DNA of 64,000 nucleotides from Pedobacter sp. Leaf216 (GCF_001421515.1 NZ_LMKM01000038.1:312-64311), one strand, 5' to 3'. Shown: positions 26,752 through 35,800, counted from the stretch's first letter. Translations and numbers: made by a program. The notes: generated by a model from the sequence alone, not told the origin.

Positions 26752-26788
26752 AATTCCCACCAATAACTATTGTTATATGGTGGGAATC
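26752..26788 (-). terminator. Terminator of ssb
   Basis: ATTCCCACCA and TGGTGGGAAT form a 10-bp perfect stem; the T run follows on the minus strand (GGGAATTTTTATT), right after the ssb stop. It may also act against the convergent receptor transcript. Confidence 0.8.
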
Positions 26789-26795
26789 AGTGATG

Positions 26796-27140
26796 CTAAA
26801 ATGCAGCAACTTTTTCGTTCGCTCTGATCACAAGGTCGTTGACAACGATATCAGTATTATAATGTCTTTTGCCATCCTTACCATCGTACGAAACTGCTTC
26901 CAATCTACCCTCAATAGTCAAACCGGTACCTTTCTTAATTTGGTTGGCCAGTTCAGCTTTCGCATTCCAAAATGTTAGGGTAAACCAATTCACTTTTTTA
27001 ATTTCAACGCCATTAGCGTCTTTGTACGATTCATTTACAGCCATGTTAACTTTGGCAATTTTGTAATCTCCAACAATTTTAACATCGGCATCTGCCCCTG
27101 CAAATCCACTTAATACTACTTTGTTAGCTGCACTTTCCAT
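26796..27140 (-). CDS. ssb: Single-stranded DNA-binding protein (short form)
   Basis: 114 aa, a single OB fold: NKVVLSGFAGADADVKIVGD, KVNMAVNESYKD, WFTLTFWNAKAELANQIKKG, TIEGRLEAVSYDGKDG. The usual glycine-rich linker and the acidic tip that recruits partner proteins are missing; the protein ends RANEKVAAF. This suggests a secondary ssb used in recombination or plasmid-like processes rather than the replication ssb. Confidence 0.88.
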   Translation of the reverse strand: MESAANKVVLSGFAGADADVKIVGDYKIAKVNMAVNESYKDANGVEIKKVNWFTLTFWNAKAELANQIKKGTGLTIEGRLEAVSYDGKDGKRHYNTDIVVNDLVIRANEKVAAF

Positions 27141-27381
27141 AATCTTGAATTTTTATAAGTTTCTTAATGTTTAACGAACAGTCATCATAATCGATAACCG
27201 ACAGGACAAAAGTGCAAGTAGATTCAGAAATTAGTCGGATTGTAAATATTTATAGTCGTTTATAAACGTTTATATTCGGATAAACCGCTCGTATGACCTC
27301 TAATAAGGTTTTTTATTTTTTTTCTTTCAACCATTTTATTTTATAATTTAGAACATCATCCCATAATAAAAAGAAATTATT

Positions 27382-27672
27382 ATGGAACGTTTATGTTTAG
27401 ATTGCGGAACCCTCGTAAAAGGGAGAACGGATAAAAAATTTTGCAATGATTCTTGTCGCAACAATTACAACAATCATTTAAAGATTAAAGACGATCTTGT
27501 TCTCAAACGGATTAACAGCATTTTAAAAAAGAACCGCAATATACTGATGCAACTTAACCCCAGTGGTAAGGCAAAGGTTACACGAAAAGAATTAATTGCT
27601 GCTGGCTTTAATTTTGATTACCATACTTATAGCTATACGGCTCAGAATGGAAATGTCTATATTTTCTGTTAA
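27382..27672 (+). CDS. Small zinc-ribbon protein
   Basis: 96 aa. CLDCG (Cys5, Cys8) and CNDSC (Cys22, Cys26) form a four-cysteine zinc knuckle at the N-terminus, followed by a basic helical segment (RINSILKKNRNILMQL) and a C-terminal strand region. Bacteroidota carry many such conserved proteins of unknown function; a DNA- or RNA-related role is only inferred. Confidence 0.75.
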   Translation: MERLCLDCGTLVKGRTDKKFCNDSCRNNYNNHLKIKDDLVLKRINSILKKNRNILMQLNPSGKAKVTRKELIAAGFNFDYHTYSYTAQNGNVYIFC

Positions 27673-27818
27673 GAATATGGGTACCTTTTTTTAAATGATG
27701 AGCGGTATCTGTTGGTAAAAAGAGAAGAAAAACTTTGGTTAGCTTAATTGGTTCGAATTACAGAACAAAAATTGCGGTATTTTTTATTTAAGCTCCAGAT
27801 GTTTACATTTAACAGCTT

Positions 27819-28157
27819 ATGATAAATTACAACAACAAAGTTTTCAAACCCGTTAGCAATACCGAAAACGGCGAAACTTCAGATGAAACTGTTTTTACCT
27901 ACCAACAGACAGGAAATATTCTTACTGCCGGATATACTGGTGGAAAAATTGTCTCTGGACATTTAATCGGTCTTGTGGATGAGCATGGCAATATCGAAAT
28001 GAGGTATCACCAGGTAAATAATAAAGGAGAATTAATGACCGGAATTTGCCAGTCGGTACCAGAACATTTGCCGAATGGCAAAATCAGACTTCATGAAACC
28101 TGGCAGTGGACATCGGGCGACAGATCAAAAGGTAAATCTATTATTGAGGAACAATAA
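27819..28157 (+). CDS. Conserved small protein (n-acetylglutamate synthase-like)
   Basis: 112 aa. The sequence (KVFKPVSNTENGETSDETVF, TAGYTGGKIVSGHLIGLVD, NGKIRLHETWQWTSGDRSKG) matches what I recall as a beta-rich family labelled n-acetylglutamate synthase in databases, but it has no GNAT or kinase fold, so the name is doubtful. Function unknown. Confidence 0.7.
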   Translation: MINYNNKVFKPVSNTENGETSDETVFTYQQTGNILTAGYTGGKIVSGHLIGLVDEHGNIEMRYHQVNNKGELMTGICQSVPEHLPNGKIRLHETWQWTSGDRSKGKSIIEEQ

Positions 28158-28366
28158 GGTTAATTATTTTGCACAAATCTCGTAAATAAGGTTAATGTGA
28201 GGTAGTTCATATAACTCTCTTAATGGTCAAAATTTATTACGTTCTTACAGCAGCTATTTCATGTGTTTGTACTATGATTACCACACCAGGTCGAGTAAAA
28301 ATGCTACCATCCACAATTAAAAACTTAATTTTGATCAGCAGCCACCCATCCAAATTTTGAATAAAC

Positions 28367-28894
28367 ATGTCAATAAATAAAAGTCCGATTTTACATTTGC
28401 CTCCTTTGCTAAAAACTGCTGCTGATTTGATATACGATCCCTTAGGTTATCAAATCATTAACCTAAAAATGGAAAGTGAAAGTCAGGAATATTCAGCCTG
28501 CAGCTTCGAATTAAACAGTTTAAAAATTATCTACCGTGTTTCAAAAATCACCCCTACTAAAACCGGGCAGTTTGTAACCATATGGAAACGGAATAAGGCT
28601 GGGATTACTATTCCTTTTGATGAACAGGATGATTTTGACCTGATGATCATCACTGCAATAAGCGAGCACAACTTCGGTCAGTTTATTTTCCCGAAGAACA
28701 CATTGGCACAACAAAGAATTATCACGAAAAATGGCGTGGGCGGAAAAAGAGGAATCAGAATTTATCCTCCATGGGATACCGTAACCAATAAACAGGCAGA
28801 GAAAACCCAGCAGTGGCAACTTGCATATTTTTTCTCTATTAATCTAAACCAATCTACCGATTTAGCATTGGCAAAGAAATTAATTAATACCTAG
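28367..28894 (+). CDS. MepB family protein
   Basis: 175 aa. The pattern YSACSFELNSLKIIYRVSKITPTKTGQFVTIWKRN, then FGQFIFPK, GKRGIRIYPPWD and QWQLAYFF is that of MepB, first seen beside the MepRA multidrug operon of Staphylococcus and of unknown biochemical role. No efflux pump lies nearby here. Confidence 0.8.
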   Translation: MSINKSPILHLPPLLKTAADLIYDPLGYQIINLKMESESQEYSACSFELNSLKIIYRVSKITPTKTGQFVTIWKRNKAGITIPFDEQDDFDLMIITAISEHNFGQFIFPKNTLAQQRIITKNGVGGKRGIRIYPPWDTVTNKQAEKTQQWQLAYFFSINLNQSTDLALAKKLINT

Positions 28895-28973
28895 ATTAAA
28901 ATTAAACACAGCAAGTTTCGGGTAGGTTGCCCCATCACTACCGACTACTTTTGGTTATATTTTTTTTAAGACC

Positions 28974-29819
28974 ATGAAAGCACAGGAAGAAATTAATTTC
29001 AACAGGATAGCCGAGGCCATCAGTTACATCAGGGCCAACTTTAAAACACAACCCGGCCTGGAAGAAATTGCAGAACAGGTAAATTTAAGTCCTTTTCATT
29101 TTCAAAGGTTATTTAGTGAATGGGCCGGTACCACACCCAAACGTTTTTTGCAATACATCAGTATCGGTTATGCCAAAGAAATGTTAAAAAGTAACCAGAG
29201 TTTATTTGATACCGCCCTCGAAACCGGATTATCAGGAACCAGCCGTTTACACGATCTTTTTGTAAATATTGAAGGCATGACGCCCGGAGAATATAAAAAT
29301 GGTGGCGAAAATCTCCATATTAACTACAGTTTCGCAGAAAGTCCGTTCGGAAACATTATAGTAGCAAGTACACCTAAAGGAATCTGTCATATCGCATTTT
29401 ATGAAGATGAAAATATTGCGTTTACCAATTTGCAAAAGCAGTTTCCATCAGCCCTTTACCAACAGTTATTGGATAAGGAGCAACAGAACGCTTTATATAT
29501 TTTCAGTCACGATTGGAGCAAACTGCACCAGGTTAAGCTACATTTAAAAGGGACCGATTTTCAGTTAAAAGTTTGGGAAGCTTTGCTAAAAATACCAATG
29601 GGTAAATTGGCCACCTATGGTAACATTGCCAAACAATTACAAAACCAAAATGCATCAAGAGCTGTTGGAACTGCAATAGGCGATAATCCGGTAGCTTTTC
29701 TTATTCCCTGCCATCGGGTAATTCAATCGAGCGGTGCTTTAGGGGGTTATCATTGGGGTACAGATCGAAAAACGGCTATAATAGGATGGGAAGCAGCACA
29801 AGCCAACAAGCAAATATGA
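28974..29819 (+). CDS. Ada-like bifunctional AraC regulator / methylated-DNA-cysteine methyltransferase
   Basis: 281 aa. An AraC DNA-binding domain (ISYIRANFKTQPGLEEIAEQ, FHFQRLFSEWAGTTPKRFL, about residues 5-105) is fused to an O6-alkylguanine methyltransferase domain with the active site IPCHRV (Cys near 246) and the downstream GALGGYHWG. The zinc-binding Ada N-terminal domain is absent, so this is the AdaA-less form that repairs O6-methylguanine and may regulate its operon. Its stop overlaps the alkB start as ATGA. Confidence 0.92.
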   Translation: MKAQEEINFNRIAEAISYIRANFKTQPGLEEIAEQVNLSPFHFQRLFSEWAGTTPKRFLQYISIGYAKEMLKSNQSLFDTALETGLSGTSRLHDLFVNIEGMTPGEYKNGGENLHINYSFAESPFGNIIVASTPKGICHIAFYEDENIAFTNLQKQFPSALYQQLLDKEQQNALYIFSHDWSKLHQVKLHLKGTDFQLKVWEALLKIPMGKLATYGNIAKQLQNQNASRAVGTAIGDNPVAFLIPCHRVIQSSGALGGYHWGTDRKTAIIGWEAAQANKQI

Positions 29820-30445
29820 GGAACAATAGCCTAAACACAATGGATTTATTCAGCACCACAATAGATACCAATAAGAACCTGCTACCTTACGGCGGAACCG
29901 TAAATTATTATGGAAAATTATTCACCTTATCAGAAGCTGACCATTATTTCAATATCCTGATGAATACCATCGAGTGGAAAAATGATGAAGCTTTTATTAT
30001 GGGTAAACACATCATCACCAAAAGAAAAGTAGCCTGGTATGGCGATGAATCGTATTCGTATACTTACTCCAATAAATCGAAATTGGCCCTCCCCTGGACA
30101 AAAGAACTGCTGGAATTAAAAAAACTCTCGGAAGCGCAAACCGGCACTACATTTAATTCCTGTTTACTCAACTTATACCACAATGGTGATGAAGGAATGG
30201 CCTACCACAGTGATGACGAAAAAGCATTGGCTAAAGATTCGGCTATTGCATCTTTAAGTTTCGGTGCCGAAAGAAGATTTTTATTCAAACACAAACAGAC
30301 CAAAGAAACGGTTGCTTTATTTTTGGAAAATGGAAGTTTACTGGTAATGAAGGATGAAACACAAACAAACTGGCTGCACCGTTTGCCTCGTACTAAAAAA
30401 GTAAATCAGCCAAGGGTAAACCTAACGTTTAGGACGATGGTATAA
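29816..30445 (+). CDS. alkB: Alpha-ketoglutarate-dependent dioxygenase AlkB
   Basis: 209 aa from ATG 29816, which overlaps the previous stop as ATGA; ATG 29840 (MDLFSTTID) is the alternative. The iron site is HSD (His131, Asp133) and His188 in WLHRLP, with RVNLTFR supplying the 2-oxoglutarate-binding arginine. It removes methyl groups from 1-methyladenine and 3-methylcytosine in DNA. Together with the methyltransferase it forms a two-gene adaptive alkylation response. Confidence 0.93.
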   Translation: MRNNSLNTMDLFSTTIDTNKNLLPYGGTVNYYGKLFTLSEADHYFNILMNTIEWKNDEAFIMGKHIITKRKVAWYGDESYSYTYSNKSKLALPWTKELLELKKLSEAQTGTTFNSCLLNLYHNGDEGMAYHSDDEKALAKDSAIASLSFGAERRFLFKHKQTKETVALFLENGSLLVMKDETQTNWLHRLPRTKKVNQPRVNLTFRTMV

Positions 30446-30495
30446 CAATGTTGATGAATTAAATTTTTAAAACACTGGGTTCAAACGTACAAGAA

Positions 30496-30527
30496 AAAAA
30501 AATGAGCACAAAATGCGCTCATTTTTC
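30496..30527 (+). terminator. Bidirectional terminator after alkB
   Basis: AATGAGC, a loop and GCTCATTTTT with A and T runs on each side, between the convergent alkB and lipoprotein genes. Confidence 0.8.
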
Positions 30528-30546
30528 TTAAATAAACTATTCTATA

Positions 30547-31335
30547 TTAATGCTTAAATTCTTTAATGTCTACAATACGGTCGTCATCTGCATTTTTCTT
30601 TAAAAACGATGTGCCATTTGCATTAGCCACCCAGGTATATCCATTTTGAATATTTCCAACCAGGGTTTCAGGCGCATTAATTAAATCGGCAGGCAAAGGC
30701 AGGTTAAAACTTTCACCTGTAGCGGTATTAACCTGGTATAAAGAATTAGCGGTTAAAAAAACCAAAGTTGTTTTATCCTTCGAGTACATAAAAAACTTCC
30801 CCTGGATCCGTTCGTCCGGGTTTTGTCTTTTTACAGGATATACCCTTGAGTTTATCGTTGTAATAAAAAAATCATTGTTGATCAGAATATTACTCCGTGT
30901 TAATTCTTCAAGGCCATTGGTATATTTTTTATCTTCAGCACCTTTTGATGCCTTATTTAAACTCACCACTTCAGTTACGCCATCTTTAACTGTAATGATA
31001 TAAAATGGCGCCATTTTACCGGCATTATTGGCAACCTGTACCAATGCCGCTGTTTTTTGGGTATTGATAAAAGAGGCAAGGATAAATTTCTTTGCGGGTG
31101 CACTTGGTGCATCATCAATGGTAATGGTTGTATCTTTGTATTGAATGGCGAAACGATCGGCAGCAGCTGAGGCACCTGAATCTGTTTTTACAATGGTAAG
31201 AATGTTCTTTTTCGATTTAGGAAAAACGTTAAAATCTTCAGTGGCAGCAAATGCTTTTGCTTTGTAGGTTTTTTCTGAACTGCCACAACCGAATAAAACA
31301 ACGGAAAGGAAGAGTGCATAAAGCGTAATTTTCAT
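30547..31335 (-). CDS. Hypothetical lipoprotein
   Basis: 262 aa. MKITLYALFLSVVLFGC is a signal peptide with a lipobox cysteine at 17. The rest is beta-rich and may be propeller-like (NILTIVKTDSGASAAADRFA; QGKFFMYSKDKTTLVFLTA). No family recognised. Confidence 0.7.
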   Translation of the reverse strand: MKITLYALFLSVVLFGCGSSEKTYKAKAFAATEDFNVFPKSKKNILTIVKTDSGASAAADRFAIQYKDTTITIDDAPSAPAKKFILASFINTQKTAALVQVANNAGKMAPFYIITVKDGVTEVVSLNKASKGAEDKKYTNGLEELTRSNILINNDFFITTINSRVYPVKRQNPDERIQGKFFMYSKDKTTLVFLTANSLYQVNTATGESFNLPLPADLINAPETLVGNIQNGYTWVANANGTSFLKKNADDDRIVDIKEFKH

Positions 31336-31529
31336 AGGTATGTTTATTTATATATTTTTTGCTAATTTATAATCTTTATTGCTTCCTTATAATCAAAGTC
31401 ACCATAAAATTACTTGCCGATAAACTGTAAACAACTGCATTGGAAAGACGGGATGTACATAGGATTTCCCGTTGCTTTCAAAATCCATAGTTTAAACAAA
31501 CTCAACTCCCGACTTATCGCTAAATTACT

Positions 31530-31537
31530 TATTTTTG
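31530..31537 (+). promoter_or_regulatory. -7 box of the LuxR-type gene
   Basis: TATTTTTG matches TAnnTTTG 16 bases before ATG 31554. Confidence 0.4.
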
Positions 31538-31553
31538 ATTTGAGAGATAAACA

Positions 31554-32027
31554 ATGGCGAACCCTTCAAATTTTCTAACCAGGAATAAAAGTATAATCTT
31601 ATACGGTTTGTTTCTGGCTTTATTGTTATTTCTATTAAAATGGCTCGAATTTCGCCTAATTATCATCAGCCATGCTTTCGAAATTTATGCAGGTTCGATA
31701 GCCGTTATTTTTACTGCTTTAGGGATCTGGCTGGCACTTAAATTAACCAAACCGAAAACCATCCTGATCGAAAAAGAAGTTTTTACACAAAAGCCGGAAA
31801 TTTTTACCCTCAATGAAAACGCACTTGCCAGGTTAAACATTAGCAAAAGGGAACTAGAAGTTTTGCAGCTCATGTCCACAGGCTTAAGTAACCAGGAAAT
31901 TGCCTTAAAATTATTTGTTTCGCTTAATACCATAAAAACGCATAATGCAAGGCTTTTCGAAAAACTTGAGGTTAAACGCCGAACACAAGCCATAGAAACG
32001 GCGAAAAGATTACATATTATTCCTTAA
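31554..32027 (+). CDS. Membrane-anchored LuxR-type HTH regulator
   Basis: 157 aa. Two membrane helices (about residues 14-27 and 38-60) precede a short linker and a C-terminal LuxR helix-turn-helix: ISKRELEVLQLMSTGLSNQE, then SLNTIKTHNARLFEKLEVK. There is no receiver domain or sensor kinase, so the signal must reach the DNA-binding domain through the membrane part. The DUF4199 membrane protein encoded next is the likely partner. Confidence 0.85.
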   Translation: MANPSNFLTRNKSIILYGLFLALLLFLLKWLEFRLIIISHAFEIYAGSIAVIFTALGIWLALKLTKPKTILIEKEVFTQKPEIFTLNENALARLNISKRELEVLQLMSTGLSNQEIALKLFVSLNTIKTHNARLFEKLEVKRRTQAIETAKRLHIIP

Positions 32028-32146
32028 CCGACTCATACTTTGGGGCTAAATTAGATGAATTTCAGAAAAATCACCCTTAAGTATGAAGGATAAAAAGAAT
32101 GTTCCAACCAACTTTGCGGTACAAACTTTAAAAAATTTATAGAAAT

Positions 32147-32686
32147 ATGAAAAAGAACGTAATCGTATTCGGGCTCATTGCAGGATTTATCGTATCAGTT
32201 TTAATGGTACTTTCTATGGCTAGATGCTATGGTGATCCTAACCTTGAGCACAGCATGCTTATTGGCTATTCCTCTATGGTGCTGGCATTCTCATTTATTT
32301 TTGTGGGCATCAAAAACTACCGCGATAAATACAATCACGGCTCAATCAGCTTTGGTAAGGCTTTTAAAATCGGGCTTTTTATCAGCTTAATTGCCTCTAC
32401 CATATATGTTGTGGTTTGGTTAATTGATTTTTATGTATTTATGCCAGATTTTATGGACAGATATGTAGCGCAGGCCTTGAGAGAAGCCAAAACCAATGGC
32501 GCCTCAGCAGCTGAAATTGCAAAGCAGACAAAAGAGCTGGCCGCTAATCAGCAGTTATACAAAAACCCTGTAATGGTTGTATTATTTACCTATATGGAAA
32601 TTTTACCTGTGGGTATAGTGGTATCGCTTTTAGCTGCACTCATTTTAAAAAGAAGACCGGTTGCTCCCGTGGCTTTCCAATCGTAA
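32147..32686 (+). CDS. DUF4199 membrane protein
   Basis: 179 aa with four predicted membrane helices (about 5-23, 40-56, 75-100, 145-165). SISFGKAFKIGLFISLIAS and the final LAALILKRRP fit DUF4199, a Bacteroidota family of unknown function. It is the next gene after the membrane LuxR protein. Confidence 0.82.
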   Translation: MKKNVIVFGLIAGFIVSVLMVLSMARCYGDPNLEHSMLIGYSSMVLAFSFIFVGIKNYRDKYNHGSISFGKAFKIGLFISLIASTIYVVVWLIDFYVFMPDFMDRYVAQALREAKTNGASAAEIAKQTKELAANQQLYKNPVMVVLFTYMEILPVGIVVSLLAALILKRRPVAPVAFQS

Positions 32687-32741
32687 AAAAAAGCTCATTT
32701 TGTAAATTACCTTAACTTTGATTGTGAAAGTCCTTAGATAA

Positions 32742-33266
32742 ATGAAAATCTATATAGAAACAGCGCGTTTAATTTTGCGTGAATTGGTTACTGAAGATGC
32801 GGATGGCATGTTTGAAATGGACAGCGACCATGAGGTACAGCTTTACCTCGGTAACAATCCTGTAAAATCCATTGAGCAGAGCAAAGCAGATATAGCATTT
32901 ATCAGAAAACAATATGTTGAAAATGGCATCGGCCGATGGGCAGTAATTGAAAAAGAAACAGGAAATTTTACAGGCTGGTGCGGCCTGAAACTGGTTAAGG
33001 AAACCAATAATAACCACACTAATTATTACGATCTTGGCTATCGGTTCAGCAAAAAGTACTGGGGAAAAGGATACGCCACGGAAACCGCAATGGCAACCAG
33101 AAATTATGGATTTGAGGTATTAATGCTTGATGAAATTATTGGCATTGCAGATACTGGTAACCGAGGATCAATCCATGTTTTAGAAAAAACGGGTTTAAAG
33201 CGCATTAATATTTTTGATTACCACGGCATACCGCACCATTGGATGAAGATTTCAAACCCAGTTTAG
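32742..33266 (+). CDS. GNAT-family N-acetyltransferase (RimJ/RimL-like)
   Basis: 174 aa. ETARLILRELVTEDADGMFE at the start, WCGLKL, YDLGYRFSKKYWGKGYATET (acetyl-CoA pyrophosphate loop) and NRGSIHVLEKTGL are typical of RimJ/RimL acetyltransferases. Substrate unknown. Confidence 0.9.
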   Translation: MKIYIETARLILRELVTEDADGMFEMDSDHEVQLYLGNNPVKSIEQSKADIAFIRKQYVENGIGRWAVIEKETGNFTGWCGLKLVKETNNNHTNYYDLGYRFSKKYWGKGYATETAMATRNYGFEVLMLDEIIGIADTGNRGSIHVLEKTGLKRINIFDYHGIPHHWMKISNPV

Positions 33267-33340
33267 CGCGATTAAAGCTGATTCTTGCTTTTTATGGTTT
33301 AGTTTTTGATGGTTAAAGGAAAATTATTAAAACCATCGTT

Positions 33341-33739
33341 ATGAAACACCTTATCTTCTGCGGAATGCTGATCTTACTATTTAGTTCTTGTAAAGAAAAA
33401 TTAGATCCAGCATCCTTTACCAATACCAAATGGGAATTAACTGAGCTGCCGGGCTTAACGCTACCAAACTCATCAAAAGCAACCTTAAACTTTGCCGATA
33501 GCCTTAAAATAAGCGGAAAATCTTTTTGTAATAATTATGGCGGGCATGCCGAAATTGCCGATCATAAAATAATGGTTAAAAATGTTTTCGGTACTAAAAT
33601 GTTCTGTCAGGAAACCGATGCGGCCGAGCGTTCGTACTTACATGCATTAAACCAGGTAAACAATGCAAAAGTAACAGACAATAAGCTTTACCTGCTTAAC
33701 GGTGATAAAACACTGCTTGTTTTTACCAAAACGAATTAG
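33341..33739 (+). CDS. META-domain lipoprotein
   Basis: 132 aa. The lipobox FSSC (Cys17) is followed by one META domain: TNTKWELTELPG, GKSFCNNYGGHAEI, MFCQETDAAERSYLHAL, YLLNGDKTLLVF. HslJ-like proteins of this fold are involved in envelope stress or heat resistance; the role here is open. Confidence 0.88.
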   Translation: MKHLIFCGMLILLFSSCKEKLDPASFTNTKWELTELPGLTLPNSSKATLNFADSLKISGKSFCNNYGGHAEIADHKIMVKNVFGTKMFCQETDAAERSYLHALNQVNNAKVTDNKLYLLNGDKTLLVFTKTN

Positions 33740-33750
33740 AAAATTACAAT

Positions 33751-33793
33751 CAAAAAGGCTGAACGAAGTATTTTTACTATTTTCGGCCTTTTG
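33751..33793 (+). terminator. Terminator after the META lipoprotein gene
   Basis: AAAAGGCTGAA and TTTCGGCCTTTT pair over 11 positions (one wobble) and end in a T run. Confidence 0.65.
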
Positions 33794-33810
33794 AGTTTAA
33801 CGCAGAAGTA

Positions 33811-34734
33811 ATGCCATCCATAAAAGAAAACCTTAGCTTTTTTTTCTCCACCGTAAGAAATGCATTTAGTTTATTTCAACAGAATGACCCTTTACGGCTG
33901 GCAGGTGCAACTGCGTTTTTTACCAATTTTGCCCTTCCCCCTATTTTAATTATCCTGATCAGGCTTTTCGGAATGTTTACCGACAGAAGGCTGCTGGCTA
34001 CGCATCTGTTTGAGCGTTTGGCCAGCATACTGGATAACGAAAGTATTTTGCAGATCAGAACCACGCTTAGAAATATCAGGGGGGCCGATCAGGCCTGGTA
34101 TGTTACGCTGTTCAGTTTTATATTTTTCCTTTTCGTTGCAACAACATTATTCAATGTAATTAAAAATTCACTCGAACAGATTTGGAACATCGGTCAAAAA
34201 GATAAAAAAGGGATTATCAATACGCTTAAATCCAGGGCGATTTCGGTTACCATTATCCTTTTGGCCGGAATATTGTTTTTTATTGGTTTACTGGCCGATA
34301 GCGTGCAGGCCTTTATCGGTGCATATTTAAAAAACGGATCACCATCTTTCGGCTTAGTGCTTACCTCCATTATCAACCAGTTGGTATTTGTGGTGATTGT
34401 AACTACTTGGTTTACAATATTATTCCGTTATTTAACCAACGGAAGGCCAACCTGGCGTGCAGCCATTTCGGGTGGATTGTTAACAGGTTGTTTATTTACC
34501 GCGGGTAAGTATATTTTAAGGATTCTTTTGCCATTGAGCAACATCAGTAACATTTATGGATCAGCAGGCTCCATAATCGTAATTATGCTTTTCGTGTTTT
34601 ACTCCTCACTGATATTTTATTTCGGAGCATCGTTTATAAAAGCCTTAAGTGTAGGCAGGGCTACGCCGATTATACCAAAAAACGGATCATTTGCATACGA
34701 ACTTACCGAGGTTGAACCGGAAAAAGAGCACTAA
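33811..34734 (+). CDS. YihY/virulence factor BrkB family membrane protein
   Basis: 307 aa with six predicted membrane helices. GATAFFTNFALPPILIILIR, TTLFNVIKNSLEQIWNIGQK and SNIYGSAGSIIVIMLFVFYS are BrkB-family markers. The family was once wrongly called ribonuclease BN; its transport function is uncertain. Confidence 0.9.
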   Translation: MPSIKENLSFFFSTVRNAFSLFQQNDPLRLAGATAFFTNFALPPILIILIRLFGMFTDRRLLATHLFERLASILDNESILQIRTTLRNIRGADQAWYVTLFSFIFFLFVATTLFNVIKNSLEQIWNIGQKDKKGIINTLKSRAISVTIILLAGILFFIGLLADSVQAFIGAYLKNGSPSFGLVLTSIINQLVFVVIVTTWFTILFRYLTNGRPTWRAAISGGLLTGCLFTAGKYILRILLPLSNISNIYGSAGSIIVIMLFVFYSSLIFYFGASFIKALSVGRATPIIPKNGSFAYELTEVEPEKEH

Positions 34735-34765
34735 TTCGCTCAGTAAACAAGGGTTGCAAAAGCAT

Positions 34766-35203
34766 TTATTTGTTCAGATTCAGAATCAATTTATCAAGAA
34801 GGTTTTTTAACTGATTAATTTCATCATGGCTTATACCGAGATTATCTGACAGCTGAGCACGCAACACAGGAGCCTTTTCTTTTAAAGCATGTCCTTTTTC
34901 AGTAAGTGATATTACAATACTTCTTTCATCTTTTAATGACCTCACGCGTTCAACCAGTCCTGTTTCCTGCATGCGCTTAAGCAAAGGCGTTAAGGTATTG
35001 GATTGAAGCATCAGTTTCTGTGAAAGTGTGGTTAAGCTAACCGAATCAGTTTCCCAAAGCACCATTAACACAAGATACTGCGGATAGGTAATTCCAAAAC
35101 TATCCAGCACTGGCTGATAACATTTGGTAACCAACCTGGAAGCAGCATACAGCGGGAAACACAGTTGATTTTCCAGTTTAATCGCATCATTTATTTCCAT
35201 CAC
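34766..35203 (-). CDS. ohrR: MarR-family regulator, OhrR-type organic peroxide sensor
   Basis: 145 aa. ENQLCFPLYAASRLVTKCYQ carries the peroxide-sensing Cys15 of OhrR, and the winged helix (LTTLSQKLMLQSNTLTPLLKRMQ, VERVRSLKDERSIVISLTEKG) fits MarR. Oxidation of Cys15 by organic hydroperoxide releases the repressor. It lies downstream of ohr, separated by a terminator, so it is probably transcribed on its own as well. Confidence 0.92.
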   Translation of the reverse strand: MMEINDAIKLENQLCFPLYAASRLVTKCYQPVLDSFGITYPQYLVLMVLWETDSVSLTTLSQKLMLQSNTLTPLLKRMQETGLVERVRSLKDERSIVISLTEKGHALKEKAPVLRAQLSDNLGISHDEINQLKNLLDKLILNLNK

Positions 35204-35283
35204 AACTTTCTTTACTAATCACAAAAAAGTATCCAGCTAAGTAAATAATTTTTAACTGAAATTTCCAATCACGAATTTAATCA

Positions 35284-35320
35284 TTAAAAAATCGTTATTG
35301 CAGGGTAAGCAATAACGATT
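35284..35320 (-). terminator. Terminator of ohr
   Basis: AATCGTTATTGC and GCAATAACGATT form a perfect 12-bp stem with T6 on the minus strand, 15 bases after the ohr stop. Confidence 0.85.
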
Positions 35321-35334
35321 CTATTTTAATTCGA

Positions 35335-35754
35335 TTAAATTACTTCCAGCTTCACATCAACGTTGCCGCGTGTGGCATTTGAGTATGGACAGATTGTGTG
35401 GGCTTTTTCTACCAGTTCCTGGGCTTGCGCTGCTTCAACTCCTGGTATATGCACCTGTAGGGATACACCAAGTGCAAAGCCTCCCTGCCCATTGGAGTGG
35501 AGCGAAACATTTGCTTTAACGCTAGAGGGTTCTTCAGGTTTAACTTTTGCCTGGCCCATAATTAAATTGAGCGCACTATCAAAACAGGCGGCATAGCCCG
35601 CAGCAAAAAGCTGTTCGGGGTTGGTATAGCCTTGTTCGCTTCCGCCTAATTCTTTTGGCATTCTAACTTCCAATTCCAACACACCATTTTCACTTGTTAT
35701 TTTTCCATTACGTCCACCGGTTACAGTAGCACTAGTTTCATACAACGTTTTCAT
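35335..35754 (-). CDS. ohr: Organic hydroperoxide resistance protein Ohr
   Basis: 139 aa, OsmC/Ohr family. LYETSATVTGGRNGKITSEN at the start, Cys57 in AAGYAACFDSAL and Cys122 in ICPYSNATRGN are the two redox cysteines. It reduces fatty-acid and other organic hydroperoxides with lipoyl partners. A consensus promoter and a large palindrome lie just upstream, and ohrR is next. Confidence 0.96.
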   Translation of the reverse strand: MKTLYETSATVTGGRNGKITSENGVLELEVRMPKELGGSEQGYTNPEQLFAAGYAACFDSALNLIMGQAKVKPEEPSSVKANVSLHSNGQGGFALGVSLQVHIPGVEAAQAQELVEKAHTICPYSNATRGNVDVKLEVI

Positions 35755-35772
35755 ATTATGTCTATTTTTAAA

Positions 35773-35799
35773 ATCGTAAACGATTATATCGTTTACGAT
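35773..35799. promoter_or_regulatory. Operator palindrome of ohr
   Basis: ATCGTAAACGAT, three bases, ATCGTTTACGAT: perfect 12-bp arms. Each arm is itself a dyad (ATCGT..ACGAT), so four half-sites are present. It begins one base after the -7 box and covers the transcription start, fitting repression by OhrR. Confidence 0.85.
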
Positions 35800-35800
35800 A

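Noticed and set aside
27819..28157. N-acetylglutamate synthase
   Set aside because: Only 112 residues, with no GNAT or kinase fold; the database name is doubtful.
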